Of a stretch of 46,187 bases of DNA, positions 21,783 to 31,716 are shown one piece after another. Source of the DNA: Ruminococcus sp. Lineage in GTDB: Bacteria > Bacillota > Clostridia > Oscillospirales > Ruminococcaceae. The DNA lies in assembly GCF_017464355.1 (NCBI RefSeq), contig NZ_JAFUAG010000020.1, forward strand, positions 1-46,187. The letters are read 5' to 3'. Within the stretch, counting starts at the first letter, position 1, and each line of letters opens with the position of its first letter. The notes beneath the pieces were generated by a model. The model saw only the letters and a list, made by a program, of their open reading frames with translations. It did not search any database and was not told the origin of the DNA. Position numbers and translations under genes: made by a program.

Positions 21783-24326
21783 TTATCCGTTCTCTCTTAG
21801 TCTTTCTACTACGCTCTCGCGGCAGATGAATTTGTATGCCACTGAGGGTATGGCTGCGGAAAGTGCCAGCAGCACGGGTATACAGCAGATGAGGGGCAGC
21901 AGGGTGAAATGATATCTGAAGAAAAACAGCCCCTCGCCCAGACCCTTTACAGCCAGCAGGCTGACAAGGGCAGCCAGTACCGCCGAGCATACTGCGGTAA
22001 GTACTGCATAGCAGGCGCCTTCCCAGCGGAGCATGGCTTTCTGCTGGGAGCTTGTCATGCCCACTGCATTCATCATGGCCAGCTCACGCTTTCTGGAGAG
22101 AATGCCTGTAACTACTGCATTGACGAAGTTGAGTATGCCTATGAGGGCAAGTATGCCCGAGAGGGTGCCGCCCACCATTTTCACCATGTTGAGCAGGTCT
22201 TCAAATTCTTTCAGGTAGTCAGCCTTATCCTTGTAGATAAGGGGCGAGCCGTCTTCATCGCAGACAGCACTGCACTGTTCGGCCGCACTGCCGTCATTGT
22301 CATCTGTGTTTATCATAAGTGATACCGCAGCGGGTTCATCATCGGCTGCAAAGTATTCCTCCTCCGGTACGATGATATCTGTCTGGAAGAAGTTGTAAGC
22401 CTTTACCGAAATGGGGTATGGCATGGGAGCGACAGCCAGCACCTCGTATTCACGGGCGCCCTTGTCAGCGTAGTCAACGGTTATTTTGTCCCCGGGCTGA
22501 TATATCTGCACGGAATTCTCATCATCAGCACAATAGAGGTAGGTGCTTACTATGGCATATCTGCCGTTTCTGAACTTTTCAAGGTCTATGCTTCCCGCAG
22601 AGGGCTCGATACAGGAGAGTATCTCCTCGTCGATACCGTAAATGTTGCTGCTGTGGGACTTATCCTTTACGCTTGCTTCAAGTATGACGGCAGTATCTTC
22701 ATCGGTGCTCCCGTACTTGTCAAGAAGTCCCTGTACCTTTTCTGTGTGGGCTCCGTCGTCCCTTACCATGCCTGCCTCATAGTAAGCGGGGTGTACCTCG
22801 CAGCCTTCTATGGAGGAAAATCTGTCTATGATATCGGGGGTTATGCCCTTGGTCAGCTCGTTCCAGTTATCGCCCCTGTCGTCATGGGTTATGTTAATAT
22901 CTCCCACGATAGAGTCAGCGATGTACTTGTCCTGGTCGATACCGCCCAGCAGGGTGAACATGGTGTTTACCAGCACAATGCTCAGTGTCAGGGAAAGCAC
23001 TACCACCACGGTCTTCTTCCTGCTGCGGGACATATTGTTCCTTGCAACGGCCAGGGGGGTTATCCTGCCTGTTTTCTTGTCGGTCTTCTTGGTGGAGATG
23101 TCAGTTTCGTTATAGCGCAGGGCTTCTATAGGTGATACCGCACCTGCCATTCTGCAGGGCTTGCGGCAGCTTATCATCACGGTGAGGAATGTGAACAGTG
23201 CAGCGAACAGGCATATCATGCAAAGCAGTCTGCCGCTTACGGAATAGCTGTCACGGGAAACAACGTTCATGGTATTCATGATGAAGCCCATGAGCCCCTT
23301 GCCTGCCAGCACACCTGTCACCAGACCCAGGGGTATGCCCACAAGGCAGTATATGCAGGCCTGTATGCGCACCATGCGCTTGAGCTGGCGGGAGGTGGTG
23401 CCTATGGTCTTCAGCAGGCCGTAGCTGCGTATATTTGCAGATGTGTTTATATAGAAAATGTTGTATATGATAAGGTAGCCCGCAAAGAATATGAGCAGTA
23501 CAAAGGCGCTACCTGCCACAACAAAGCCGCTGTCTACACTGCTGCCCACATAGGCCCAGTTTATGCCTGTCTGCTTTGCCATGCGACCCAGGTCTTCCTT
23601 CTCGTAAAGAGAGCTTATCAGCTCGGCGGCCTGACCCTCGATGTCATAGCTGGACTCAAAGTCGAAGTTTACGGCCATATATCCGCAGACGCCTACAGAG
23701 TCGTCGCCCTTTTTGCGCAAGGGTGCTATCTTCTTGCCAAGCTCGGGGGATACCCAGCTCTGCTGTGCCAGATTTATCGGGTCGCCCTGCCACCAGCCGC
23801 AGAGAGTGAGGTCATGCTCGGTGATCTTGCCGTCAGTGTTTATGACAAGGTGTATCTCCTGCCCCAGCTTTGGCTCAAAGCCCAGAGTTCTCAGGGCGAT
23901 GTCGCTCATGGCGATCTCGTTTTCCTTTTCGGGCAGCCTGCCCTCGGTGGGGTATGAGAACATATCCTTAGCCGCCTGATCGCTGCCTGCATATCTTATT
24001 TCCAGGGATATCTCCTTGAACTCGCTGTTATAGCCCTCGCCGACCATAACGTTGTAGCTTAAGTTCTTTATGCCCTTTGCAGTGGAAAGAAGCTCATAGT
24101 CCTCGGGCAGGGCTTCCTTGAAGCCCATCATGCTGCGTGCGCCTACCTGCCTCATGGTCTCCTCCTGCATACCGTTCATCAGGCTGCCGCCTATAGTGGC
24201 AAGGGTGGTGAAGAGAAGACAGGTCAGCACGATAGAGAGTATGACCACCACATTCAGCTTTTTGTTTTTGCCAAGCTCCCTGGCTGCCAGCTTGCGGATA
24301 ACTTTGCCGTTTTTTACCTTAGTCAT
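21783..24326 (-). CDS. FtsX-type ABC permease (module 1)
   Basis: 847 residues from ATG 24326 (GGCGGTGAG upstream); a GTG at 24335 is also in frame. Eight membrane segments are visible as one plus three around 25-45, 265-295, 320-345 and 365-390, then one at about 430-455 and three near 730-840. Between each set lies a large extracellular domain of about 220 residues. This is the duplicated FtsX permease type used for lipoprotein/peptide export or antimicrobial-peptide resistance. It overlaps the ATPase gene by 8 nt. The kinase and regulator next to it (25137-26626) suggest stress- or peptide-induced expression. Confidence 0.85.
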   Translation of the reverse strand: MTKVKNGKVIRKLAARELGKNKKLNVVVILSIVLTCLLFTTLATIGGSLMNGMQEETMRQVGARSMMGFKEALPEDYELLSTAKGIKNLSYNVMVGEGYNSEFKEISLEIRYAGSDQAAKDMFSYPTEGRLPEKENEIAMSDIALRTLGFEPKLGQEIHLVINTDGKITEHDLTLCGWWQGDPINLAQQSWVSPELGKKIAPLRKKGDDSVGVCGYMAVNFDFESSYDIEGQAAELISSLYEKEDLGRMAKQTGINWAYVGSSVDSGFVVAGSAFVLLIFFAGYLIIYNIFYINTSANIRSYGLLKTIGTTSRQLKRMVRIQACIYCLVGIPLGLVTGVLAGKGLMGFIMNTMNVVSRDSYSVSGRLLCMICLFAALFTFLTVMISCRKPCRMAGAVSPIEALRYNETDISTKKTDKKTGRITPLAVARNNMSRSRKKTVVVVLSLTLSIVLVNTMFTLLGGIDQDKYIADSIVGDINITHDDRGDNWNELTKGITPDIIDRFSSIEGCEVHPAYYEAGMVRDDGAHTEKVQGLLDKYGSTDEDTAVILEASVKDKSHSSNIYGIDEEILSCIEPSAGSIDLEKFRNGRYAIVSTYLYCADDENSVQIYQPGDKITVDYADKGAREYEVLAVAPMPYPISVKAYNFFQTDIIVPEEEYFAADDEPAAVSLMINTDDNDGSAAEQCSAVCDEDGSPLIYKDKADYLKEFEDLLNMVKMVGGTLSGILALIGILNFVNAVVTGILSRKRELAMMNAVGMTSSQQKAMLRWEGACYAVLTAVCSAVLAALVSLLAVKGLGEGLFFFRYHFTLLPLICCIPVLLALSAAIPSVAYKFICRESVVERLRENG

Positions 24327-25002
24327 TATTCTCACCGCCTATTGTGATATGTCCGTCCTCGATGCGTATTATGCGGTCAGCCATTTGTGCTATGGCCTCG
24401 TTGTGGGTTATCATGACAATGGTCTGGCTGAACTTTTTGCCTGTTACCTTCAGAAGGCTAAGCACGTCCTGGGATGTCTTGCTGTCCAGGTTGCCTGTGG
24501 GCTCATCTGCCAGGATTATTGCGGGCTTAGCCGCCAGCGCCCTTGCTATGGCCACACGCTGCTGCTGCCCGCCCGAGAGCTGGTTGGGCAGACGGGAGGT
24601 CATCTTGCCTATGCCCAGTGCGTCGATGACTTCCTTTACAAAAGCTTCGTCAGGCTCGCTGCCGTCAAGCTGTATGGGGAAGACGATGTTCTCGTAAACG
24701 TTCAGTGTAGGCACCAGGTTGAAAGACTGGAACACAAAGCCTATCTTTCTTCTGCGGAAGATAGTCAGCGCCTCGTCCTTGAGGGTGAATATCTCCTTGC
24801 CGTCCACGAAGACCTTGCCCGAGGTGGGGCGGTCAAGTCCCCCAAGCATATGCAGCAGCGTGGATTTGCCGCTGCCCGATGTACCTATTATCGCCGCGAA
24901 CTCGCCCTGCTCGACCTTAAGGTTCGCATTGTCAAGGGCTGTTACCTCGCTCTGTCCCGAACCATATATTTTTGTAAGACCCTCCGTCTTTAATACTGTC
25001 AT
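24319..25002 (-). CDS. ABC ATPase of MacB/LolD type (module 1)
   Basis: 227 residues, with AGGAGGAAA upstream. Walker A GTSGSGKS near residue 39, Q-loop FVFQSFNL, signature [15 protein letters not shown], Walker [13 protein letters not shown] and switch His in MITHNEAIA: typical of the MacB-LolD-FtsE branch that partners FtsX permeases. It overlaps the permease gene. A strong hairpin with a T run stands between it and the upstream kinase gene, so its expression is not simply continuous with the regulator genes. Confidence 0.92.
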   Translation of the reverse strand: MTVLKTEGLTKIYGSGQSEVTALDNANLKVEQGEFAAIIGTSGSGKSTLLHMLGGLDRPTSGKVFVDGKEIFTLKDEALTIFRRRKIGFVFQSFNLVPTLNVYENIVFPIQLDGSEPDEAFVKEVIDALGIGKMTSRLPNQLSGGQQQRVAIARALAAKPAIILADEPTGNLDSKTSQDVLSLLKVTGKKFSQTIVMITHNEAIAQMADRIIRIEDGHITIGGENND

Positions 25003-25024
25003 TTTGGTTTCCTCCTAAAATAAA

Positions 25025-25054
25025 AAGTGCAGTGAACTTTTCCTCACTGCACTT
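25025..25054 (-). terminator. Hairpin with T run before the module 1 ATPase gene
   Basis: Perfect 11-bp stem AAGTGCAGTGA/TCACTGCACTT; on the minus strand TTTTTATTTT follows, and then the ribosome site of the ATPase gene. It works as terminator of the regulator-kinase transcript or as attenuator of the ABC genes. Confidence 0.75.
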
Positions 25055-25078
25055 ATTGTAGCTTATCTGTCTTTCCAC

Positions 25079-25111
25079 AATCTTTCTGAAATCTAACAGT
25101 TCTGAAAGATT
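25079..25111 (-). promoter_or_regulatory. Candidate response-regulator site
   Basis: TTCTGAAA occurs twice (25084-25091 and 25100-25107), and AATCTTTC/GAAAGATT form an outer inverted repeat. It lies between the kinase gene and the ABC genes; a TACAAT on the minus strand follows. Binding by the adjacent regulator is inferred. Confidence 0.4.
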
Positions 25112-25136
25112 TCACCCGTCCCGTTCTGTGCCGACC

Positions 25137-25970
25137 TTATTTCGGGATAAAAACGCTGAACTCACTGCCCTTGCCGACCTCAGAGCTCAGCTGTATATAG
25201 CCCCCCTGCTCCTCGATGATCTGTCTGGCAAGATAAAGGCCTATACCCACGCCCTCGTCCTGCGCGACCTCGCTGCCGCGGTAAAACCGCCCGAAGACCA
25301 GGGGCTGTTCTGCCTCGGGTATGCCCATGCCCTCGTCCTTTACAGCAACGCACACGAACATCTCGTACTCCTTCACGCTGACATTTACCTCGGTGTCTTC
25401 CCGGGAATACTTGACCGCATTGTCAACTATGTTGAAAATGGCTTCCCTTGTCCACTTCATATCGAAGACGGCTTTGCAGGCACAGGGCTCAGCCTTCAGC
25501 TTTATGCTTCTGCGCTCCGCCTTCGCCGAGGCCTGCGCCAGCACGCTTTCCACCAGGTCGGAGACCTCAGCTTTCTCCTTGACAAAAGTAAAAGTCCCCG
25601 TTTCCAGCCGTGAGGTCTTCACCAGGGACTCAATAAGAAATTCCAGCTTTGCCGACTGGCTCTGTATCTCAGTCACCAGCTGCCTGCTCTGTTCGTCCAG
25701 TACCTGCTCCTGCAGGAGCTGGGTATAAAGCAGTATGTTCGCCAGAGGTGTCTTGGTCTGGTGGGAGATATCCGAGATAAGCTCCCTCAGCTTCTGCCTT
25801 TCCTCCTCCGTCCTGCGGTGGGAAAGCTTTGAGGCCGAAAGATACCTGAGCCACTTGCTCTCCAGCTTTGACAGGTCAGTTTCGTCGTAGTCAGACTCTT
25901 CAAAGGTACCGTTAAGACCGTCCTCCAGCATTTTGTCCAGGCGCCTGAGTACCTTGCTGTCCCCCAGCAT
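25137..25970 (-). CDS. Soluble sensor histidine kinase (module 1)
   Basis: 277 residues from ATG 25970, whose A is shared with the regulator's stop (TGATG); GGAGGG lies 7 nt before. An in-frame GTG is at 25973. The DHp helix carries the phospho-acceptor in SDISHQTKTP (about His70), followed by an HATPase_c domain with N box (FNIVDNAVKYS), G1 (DEGMGIP) and G2 (GVGIGLYLARQII). No membrane segment is present: the N-terminal 50 residues are polar. The signal must therefore come from inside the cell or through the associated permease, as in Bce-type systems where the transporter is the sensor. Confidence 0.87.
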   Translation of the reverse strand: MLGDSKVLRRLDKMLEDGLNGTFEESDYDETDLSKLESKWLRYLSASKLSHRRTEEERQKLRELISDISHQTKTPLANILLYTQLLQEQVLDEQSRQLVTEIQSQSAKLEFLIESLVKTSRLETGTFTFVKEKAEVSDLVESVLAQASAKAERRSIKLKAEPCACKAVFDMKWTREAIFNIVDNAVKYSREDTEVNVSVKEYEMFVCVAVKDEGMGIPEAEQPLVFGRFYRGSEVAQDEGVGIGLYLARQIIEEQGGYIQLSSEVGKGSEFSVFIPK

Positions 25971-26626
25971 CACTGCGCCCTCCAGATATAGCCAATGCCG
26001 TAGACCGTCTGTATCTTCTCCGCAGCGTCAAGCTTTTTGCGGAGGCGGTTTATGGTGACGCTCAGGGCATTCTCATCAACGTACACCGCCCCGAAGGTCC
26101 ATATCCTGTCGATGAGCTGGTCACGGGTCAGGGTGCGGTTCTTGTTGGCCACAAGTATGCGCAGCAGCTTCTGCTCGGTCTTGCTCAGTTCCACCGCCAC
26201 GCCGTTCACAGTGAATTCCATAGCCTCAAAATCAAAGACATACACTTCATCACGGTAAACTGTTTCATCAGTGTTCTTCTTCTTTTTCAGCACCTTGTCT
26301 ATCCTTGCCCTCAGCACCATCAGGCTGAAAGGCTTGGTGATATAGTCATCAGCCCCCAGCTCCAGCCCCATGACCTCATCTGTTTCTAAGTCATTGGCCG
26401 TCAGTATGACCACAGGCACCTCGCTGGTCTCCCTCAGCTTTTTCAGGAACTCAAAGCCGTTGCCGTCAGGGAGGTTTATATCCAGTATGATAAGGTCTGT
26501 ATGTTCATTGCTGTTATAATCCCCCAGTTTATACAGCTGGGTGAAGGTATAGCCTGCGTTTTTCAGCGCCAGGGCAATGCCGTTGTTAAGGGCGAAATTA
26601 TCTTCTATTATAGTTATATTTTTCAT
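25970..26626 (-). CDS. OmpR/PhoB-type response regulator (module 1)
   Basis: 218 residues. Receiver domain 1-115 with acidic pocket (E8, D9), phospho-acceptor Asp49 in LIILDINLPDGNG, and Lys in ITKPFSL; winged-helix DNA-binding domain 125-218 (ILVANKNRTLTRDQLIDRIW... VDENALSVTINRLRKKLD). The gene heads the module; its stop overlaps the kinase start. A TATAAT (minus) lies about 45 bases upstream, with a poor -35. It should regulate the ABC genes downstream through a site near 25079-25111. Confidence 0.9.
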   Translation of the reverse strand: MKNITIIEDNFALNNGIALALKNAGYTFTQLYKLGDYNSNEHTDLIILDINLPDGNGFEFLKKLRETSEVPVVILTANDLETDEVMGLELGADDYITKPFSLMVLRARIDKVLKKKKNTDETVYRDEVYVFDFEAMEFTVNGVAVELSKTEQKLLRILVANKNRTLTRDQLIDRIWTFGAVYVDENALSVTINRLRKKLDAAEKIQTVYGIGYIWRAQ

Positions 26627-26747
26627 GTTGTTCTCCGTACATACTCTCCAAATTTATACGAACAGGAGTATTATAACATATATGAATTAAATTTCCACCC
26701 AGACTTTATGAATAAACAAACAATTCCCCGCAGGCTGCGCAAAAAAT

Positions 26748-26775
26748 GTCCGCAGGCTCTCCAAAGTCTGCGGAC
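26748..26775 (-). terminator. Terminator after the module 2 permease gene
   Basis: GTCCGCAG/CTGCGGAC stem with a 12-nt loop; on the minus strand ATTTTTTGCG follows. It ends the second module ahead of the first module's regulator gene. Confidence 0.82.
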
Positions 26776-26798
26776 TGTATCTATGTTATTTCTCCGTT

Positions 26799-29765
26799 TT
26801 ATATCTCCGTTCTTATCTCTTCGGAAATGTTCTCTTTCTTCATAGCCAGCAGTGCGGGCAGGAATGCCGCTGCTGTCACCAGCATTATCACAGCAAAGAT
26901 CATCAGGCTTGCATACCATGGGAACATACTCAGTATTGATGTTAATTCAACGAAAAAACCGTCCTGCATTACTATCGAGTTGTATAGTACATATGCCAGC
27001 ACCCAGCCTCCCGCGGAGCTTACCACCATGGTCACACCTGCATATATCCGTCCCTCAAAGAACAGCGACTTTCTCACCTGCTTAAGGGACATTCCGCAGC
27101 TTCTCATCATGTTCAGGTCACGGCGGCGGTTTATGATATTTGCCCTCAGTGTGCTGAACAGGTTCAGCAGCACCACGGCCGCCAGCGAGATAACAAAGCC
27201 TGCGCCTGCCACCCTGATAGTGCTTATCTTTCTTTCAGTACCCTCCCTGATCACTTCGACATCTGCGATGCATTCTTCTCCATAAAGGCCTTTCAGCAGG
27301 CTTAACGCCCTTTCATAGCAGCCTTCCCTGACATTCAGGCTGTATCCGCCGACAATCGGCTCCATACCATAGGCGTTGCGGACAAAGCCCTGCTTCTGGA
27401 ACTCGAACATACCCTCCCTGAAGCTTTCAGCGGGAAGTATGGCTATCAGTTCATAGCCGGACGCACAGTAGTTTACGCATTCCGAGGTATACAGACCGCC
27501 GCAGGCAACGTGCTCGGTAAAAGGCACCATTTCGGTCACAGAATCCTTGCCCTTGCCTGTCACCTTGCTGTAGTTGGAAGTTATGACCAGTTCGTCTATA
27601 TCGTCCGTATTGAAAACGCTTTCGCTGACGAGACAGTAGTTCACAGTAAAATCACCTTCCACAGCTTTGGCAAGATCCTTTTTGACATGGAATTTCTCTC
27701 CGACCCGGTCACGGTCAGCTGTGCCGTAGTATTCTATGACAAAGCTGTTTGAAAACAGGGGCTTGCCGCCTGCCGCAAATTCATCGTAGGTCATATCCGT
27801 TTCTATATACTTGTCAAAATTATCCCGTGTGACGGACACAAATGTCAGACCGTAAACCTTTTTTCTTGCTGCTGAGATGTATTCTTCGCTGTAATACTTG
27901 ATGTTCTCGTCCTCGTGTTCGTTCATGCTTATCCGTGCAAAGTTGTCGATGAATATGTCTTCAAACAGCCCTGAGTTCTTCAGCTTATCGTAAGCCTCCA
28001 GACTCTCTTCGGTGGTCACATCACCTCCATAGGTGCTGACTATGATATCCTCTGTAACGTCCTCCTTGTCAACGTGCTGTTCATCATACAGGTGGGTGAT
28101 ACCTGCATAGGTCATCACGAAGATCCCACTCATCACAGCAGATACAAGGGTAACGGCAAAGCGCACCTTCTGCCCGGATATGCACTTTATGGCATATCCT
28201 CTTGCATAGCCCAGCACCCTGCGGGAGCGCCAGTGCCTCTTTTTGGTGCCTGCACTGATATTGTTCTTGTAGGCCAGGGAATGAATTGGGGGCATACGGC
28301 GAACACGCATGGCATCTGCATAGGACGAGAAAAATATGGAAAATGCAGCACACCCAAAGGTGAACACCATGACCACAGGCGAAAGCTCAAGGCTGAAAAA
28401 TTCCTTGCTGATACCTGCGCCGTATGCGGGGTCGAACATGGCTATAGCCTGCACCTTTGAAAGTATGAACCTGCCTGCGGCCACCGCCAGCGCAAAGCCC
28501 ACCGGCAAAGCTGTCAGCAGATATAGGCCGCACTCGAACATTATCATGGCAAATATCTGCCTGTCGGAGGCGCCTATGGTCTTAAGGGCGCCGTACTGCT
28601 CTGTGCGGTAGGCGGCGCTTATCTCAAAGGCATTGTTTATTATGAGCCTTGCCAGGAAGACGAAAAGTCCCATGATCACAGCTGCCAGTATGAAATACAG
28701 GCCTATGTTCGCCATATATTCCAGCTGTCTGCCCTCAAGTATTAGCAGTGTCACATTCATTTCAAGGTTTGAATTCCCGTCGTCGTCCATTCTGATAGCC
28801 GCCAGGGCTTCCTTGCAGGTTTTTTCAGCGTCAAGGCCGCTTTTTACACGGACACTGTAATTGACAGGGCTTTCATCGAAATAAGGCATTATGTCCTTAT
28901 CTTTCGGCGAAAAGAACACATCTGCCAGACTTCCCCCGTAGCCGCTGTCAACAAAGCCTGTTACCTTAGCGGTATACTCAAAGCTGTCCACGGTCTCATC
29001 GGAAAGCTCCGCATAGGCTGGGGGCAAACCGTATCTTCCTCTGTCGGGAGGCTCTTTGCCGTTCATCACACGGTACAGCTCGGTAAATATATCATAATAC
29101 ATACCTGAGTCGTACTGATACTGTGCATATATCTGCTTGAGCTTCATGCCCGTCTTGTCCTCAGTGAAGGTCAGGCCGTTTTCGCTGTCGGCTTCCTCCT
29201 CGGAAGCTGTGTACAGTTTACCCTTGCGCACCTCATACTTTATCGTGAAGCTGTCGCCTATATCCAGCCCGCCGAACCTTGCGGCAAATTCGGTGCTTAC
29301 TGCGGCTTCATGGGCTTCACGGGGAAGCTCGCCCGTAACGGCAGCCATGCTGCGGGGCAGAAGTTCATCACTGTCCCCCGAAACATAAGCCGCCTCAACA
29401 CCGTGGCCGTCGAATATGCTTATATCGTTCACTGTCACCGCAGGGAAAAGGCTCTCCTTGTCAGTGCCGTACCTTCTCATGAAATCATTGGTCATAAACG
29501 AGTTCATGACCGAGTAATACATATGCTTGTCCCAGGAAGCGTTCCTATCCAGCTTTTCAGCCTGCTCACGGTCATAAAGACTAATGCGGGCATGGGCGGG
29601 CTCATTGTAGGCGACCCAGCCGTGTACAACGCTCAGAGCCGTACTCATGAAAACACCCACAAAGCTTATGAGGTACACTGCCAGCACTATGCTCGAAAAA
29701 GTCAGCGCTGTGCGGCGCTTGTCACGCTTCAGCCAGCGGCAGGTTATGAGAAAGAGCTTATTCAA
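26799..29765 (-). CDS. FtsX-type ABC permease (module 2)
   Basis: 988 residues. The start is TTG 29765, which overlaps the ATPase stop (TTGA), with AAAGGGTGAGG upstream. An N-terminal membrane segment (20-42), an extracellular domain of about 320 residues, three segments around 350-475, another at about 520-545, a second extracellular domain of about 330 residues and three C-terminal segments (about 865-980). The design is the same as the module 1 permease but the outer domains are larger, and the sequences are only distantly alike. Substrate unknown. Transcribed with its own ATPase, kinase and regulator. Confidence 0.85.
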   Translation of the reverse strand: MNKLFLITCRWLKRDKRRTALTFSSIVLAVYLISFVGVFMSTALSVVHGWVAYNEPAHARISLYDREQAEKLDRNASWDKHMYYSVMNSFMTNDFMRRYGTDKESLFPAVTVNDISIFDGHGVEAAYVSGDSDELLPRSMAAVTGELPREAHEAAVSTEFAARFGGLDIGDSFTIKYEVRKGKLYTASEEEADSENGLTFTEDKTGMKLKQIYAQYQYDSGMYYDIFTELYRVMNGKEPPDRGRYGLPPAYAELSDETVDSFEYTAKVTGFVDSGYGGSLADVFFSPKDKDIMPYFDESPVNYSVRVKSGLDAEKTCKEALAAIRMDDDGNSNLEMNVTLLILEGRQLEYMANIGLYFILAAVIMGLFVFLARLIINNAFEISAAYRTEQYGALKTIGASDRQIFAMIMFECGLYLLTALPVGFALAVAAGRFILSKVQAIAMFDPAYGAGISKEFFSLELSPVVMVFTFGCAAFSIFFSSYADAMRVRRMPPIHSLAYKNNISAGTKKRHWRSRRVLGYARGYAIKCISGQKVRFAVTLVSAVMSGIFVMTYAGITHLYDEQHVDKEDVTEDIIVSTYGGDVTTEESLEAYDKLKNSGLFEDIFIDNFARISMNEHEDENIKYYSEEYISAARKKVYGLTFVSVTRDNFDKYIETDMTYDEFAAGGKPLFSNSFVIEYYGTADRDRVGEKFHVKKDLAKAVEGDFTVNYCLVSESVFNTDDIDELVITSNYSKVTGKGKDSVTEMVPFTEHVACGGLYTSECVNYCASGYELIAILPAESFREGMFEFQKQGFVRNAYGMEPIVGGYSLNVREGCYERALSLLKGLYGEECIADVEVIREGTERKISTIRVAGAGFVISLAAVVLLNLFSTLRANIINRRRDLNMMRSCGMSLKQVRKSLFFEGRIYAGVTMVVSSAGGWVLAYVLYNSIVMQDGFFVELTSILSMFPWYASLMIFAVIMLVTAAAFLPALLAMKKENISEEIRTEI

Positions 29766-30457
29766 AACGACCTCACCCTTTCATCAGTTATCTTGCCGTC
29801 CTTGACAGTCAGCACTCTGTCAGCCTCCGCAGCCAGGCTGCCGTCGTGGGTGACCATTACCACTGCGGTGTTGTACCTGGCTATTACCTCCTTGAAAAGC
29901 GCCATTATCTCACGGGAATTTTTGCTGTCCAGGTTGCCCGTAGGCTCATCTGCAAAAATGCAGGGTGGCTTGTTAATGACAGCACGGCCTATGGATACAC
30001 GCTGCTGCTGTCCGCCCGAGAGCTGCCCAGCAAAATAATAGCGGCGGTCGGTGAGCCCCAGCAGACCCAGCAGTTCGTCCAGCTCCCCTTTCTTCACGTT
30101 CTTGCCGTCAAGGTGAACGGGCAGACAGATATTTTCCTCCACGTTCAGCACGGGTATGAGATTATAAAACTGGAACACGAAACCCGACTTGCGCCTTCTG
30201 TACTCAGCCAGACGGGTATCCTTTATCTCGGTTATGACCTCGCCCGCGGCGGTAATGGTGCCGCTGTCGGGGGTATCAAGGCCTCCCAGAAGATTGAGCA
30301 GTGTAGATTTGCCGCTGCCCGAGGGACCTGTTATGGCCACCAGCTCGCCCTTGCGTACCTCCAGGGAAATACCGTCAACTGCTGTAACTTTATTGTTCCT
30401 GGTGCCAAAGGTCTTCACCAGGTCTTTTGCGGAAATAATGATCTCATCATTCATCAT
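29762..30457 (-). CDS. ABC ATPase of MacB/LolD type (module 2)
   Basis: 231 residues with AAGGAGGGG upstream; ATG 30457 and ATG 30454 are both possible. Walker A GPSGSGKS, Q-loop FVFQFYNL, signature [14 protein letters not shown], Walker [12 protein letters not shown], switch His in MVTHDGSLA. It pairs with the 988-residue permease, whose start overlaps its stop. A direct repeat TTACAG (11-bp period) lies across the preceding kinase stop codon and could be the binding site of the cognate regulator. Confidence 0.92.
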   Translation of the reverse strand: MMNDEIIISAKDLVKTFGTRNNKVTAVDGISLEVRKGELVAITGPSGSGKSTLLNLLGGLDTPDSGTITAAGEVITEIKDTRLAEYRRRKSGFVFQFYNLIPVLNVEENICLPVHLDGKNVKKGELDELLGLLGLTDRRYYFAGQLSGGQQQRVSIGRAVINKPPCIFADEPTGNLDSKNSREIMALFKEVIARYNTAVVMVTHDGSLAAEADRVLTVKDGKITDERVRSF

Positions 30458-30492
30458 ATCCCCTCCTTGACTATAATGATATCATGCCAATC

Positions 30493-30509
30493 TTACAGTT
30501 AAGTTACAG
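30493..30509 (-). promoter_or_regulatory. TTACAG direct repeat before module 2 ABC genes
   Basis: TTACAG at 30493-30498 and 30504-30509, an 11-bp period that puts both on one face of the helix, as OmpR-family regulators need. It overlaps the stop of the kinase gene (30499-30501). TATAG-like -10 words lie downstream on the minus strand. Confidence 0.45.
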
Positions 30510-31716
30510 CCCGCAGAAATTCCAGTTTAATTTTTGTGCCCTTGCCCTTTTCGCTGTCGATATATATCCTGCCGCCCATATCCTCTACGACACGCCTGGC
30601 TATGGACATACCTATGCCCACCGAGTTTGAGTTGACCGCCCGTGACTTCGACCAGAACCGCCTGAAAACGTTGGGCAGTTCATCCTCCGATATACCGCAG
30701 CCGTTGTCCTCGATGAAAATGCGCACCTGCATGGGATCGCTTTCGGCATAAATGCGCACTGTGCCACCGTGGGTATGCTCGGCGGCATTTTTTACCAGAT
30801 TTGTCACAGCTTCGCAGAGCCACAGTCTGTCGCACACAAGCTCGGTGCCTGCCGTGACCTCGTTTACTATCTCAGCATTGTTTTCCGCTGATATGGCCGC
30901 CAGCTTTGCTGCCGCTTCCGATACGGGCAGGCTTATGTCCGTGGGCTTCATGTCATATTCCACCGTGCCTGCGTCAAGGCGGACAAGCTTAAGGGAGGCC
31001 TCCAGCAGAAGTGAGATATTGTCAAGGCATTTTTTGTCCCGCTTAAGATATCCCAGCTGCTCCTCAAATCCCATGGGACCCGAGAGCAGTATTTCGTTAT
31101 TGAGCTTAAGCCCTGTGAAAGGGGTCTTTATCTGGTGGGAGAAATCGCTGAGGTGATCGGCCAGGTAGCGCTTTTCCGCCACGAGCCTTTCAAGCAGGTG
31201 GTCGCTCTTCTCTTTGAGGGAAGCTGCAGCTTCGCCCAGCAGGCCGATGTCATGCTCCTCGGAAAACACTATTTTCCTGTCATGCTCCAGCTGTTCTGTC
31301 AGCCGACGTATATCGCCAAACACCCTGTTCAGACAAAAAAGGCCTGCCGACAGACAGAGCAGTATGCCTGCCCCTGCCAGCAGGTCAGCGGGATAATGGG
31401 GGTATTTTGCATACTCACCTCCCGCAATGCTGTCCCGATGATAGCCGTAGCCGTTCAGCAGTTCTTCCCCCGCAGATATCTCTGCTTCCGTCATCGGGGC
31501 AGTTATGATATCGGCGGTCTGCTCCTCCGTAAGGCCTGCTTCGGTCAGCCTGCCTGCCAGCGCCATGCGGTACTCGACCTCTTTTTCGGCCGCATTCTTC
31601 CCCAGGTACTCGTTCATCGCCCACACACCCGCGAACATAACTGCGGTCAGCATAAGGCAGACGAACACGAACCGCCTTGCAGTTTTATTACTGAGGGTCT
31701 TCAGCGTTCCTCCCAT
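30499..31716 (-). CDS. Membrane sensor histidine kinase (module 2)
   Basis: 405 residues, starting inside the regulator gene (16-nt overlap). Two membrane segments (about 15-34 and 112-130) enclose a 75-residue outer domain rich in Glu. DHp with the phospho-acceptor His194 in SDFSHQIKTPF, then HATPase_c with N box (VTNLVKNAAEHT), G1 (EDNGCGIS) and G2 (SVGIGMSIARRVV). Unlike the module 1 kinase it has its own outer sensory domain. It phosphorylates the regulator encoded immediately before it. Confidence 0.9.
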   Translation of the reverse strand: MGGTLKTLSNKTARRFVFVCLMLTAVMFAGVWAMNEYLGKNAAEKEVEYRMALAGRLTEAGLTEEQTADIITAPMTEAEISAGEELLNGYGYHRDSIAGGEYAKYPHYPADLLAGAGILLCLSAGLFCLNRVFGDIRRLTEQLEHDRKIVFSEEHDIGLLGEAAASLKEKSDHLLERLVAEKRYLADHLSDFSHQIKTPFTGLKLNNEILLSGPMGFEEQLGYLKRDKKCLDNISLLLEASLKLVRLDAGTVEYDMKPTDISLPVSEAAAKLAAISAENNAEIVNEVTAGTELVCDRLWLCEAVTNLVKNAAEHTHGGTVRIYAESDPMQVRIFIEDNGCGISEDELPNVFRRFWSKSRAVNSNSVGIGMSIARRVVEDMGGRIYIDSEKGKGTKIKLEFLRAVT

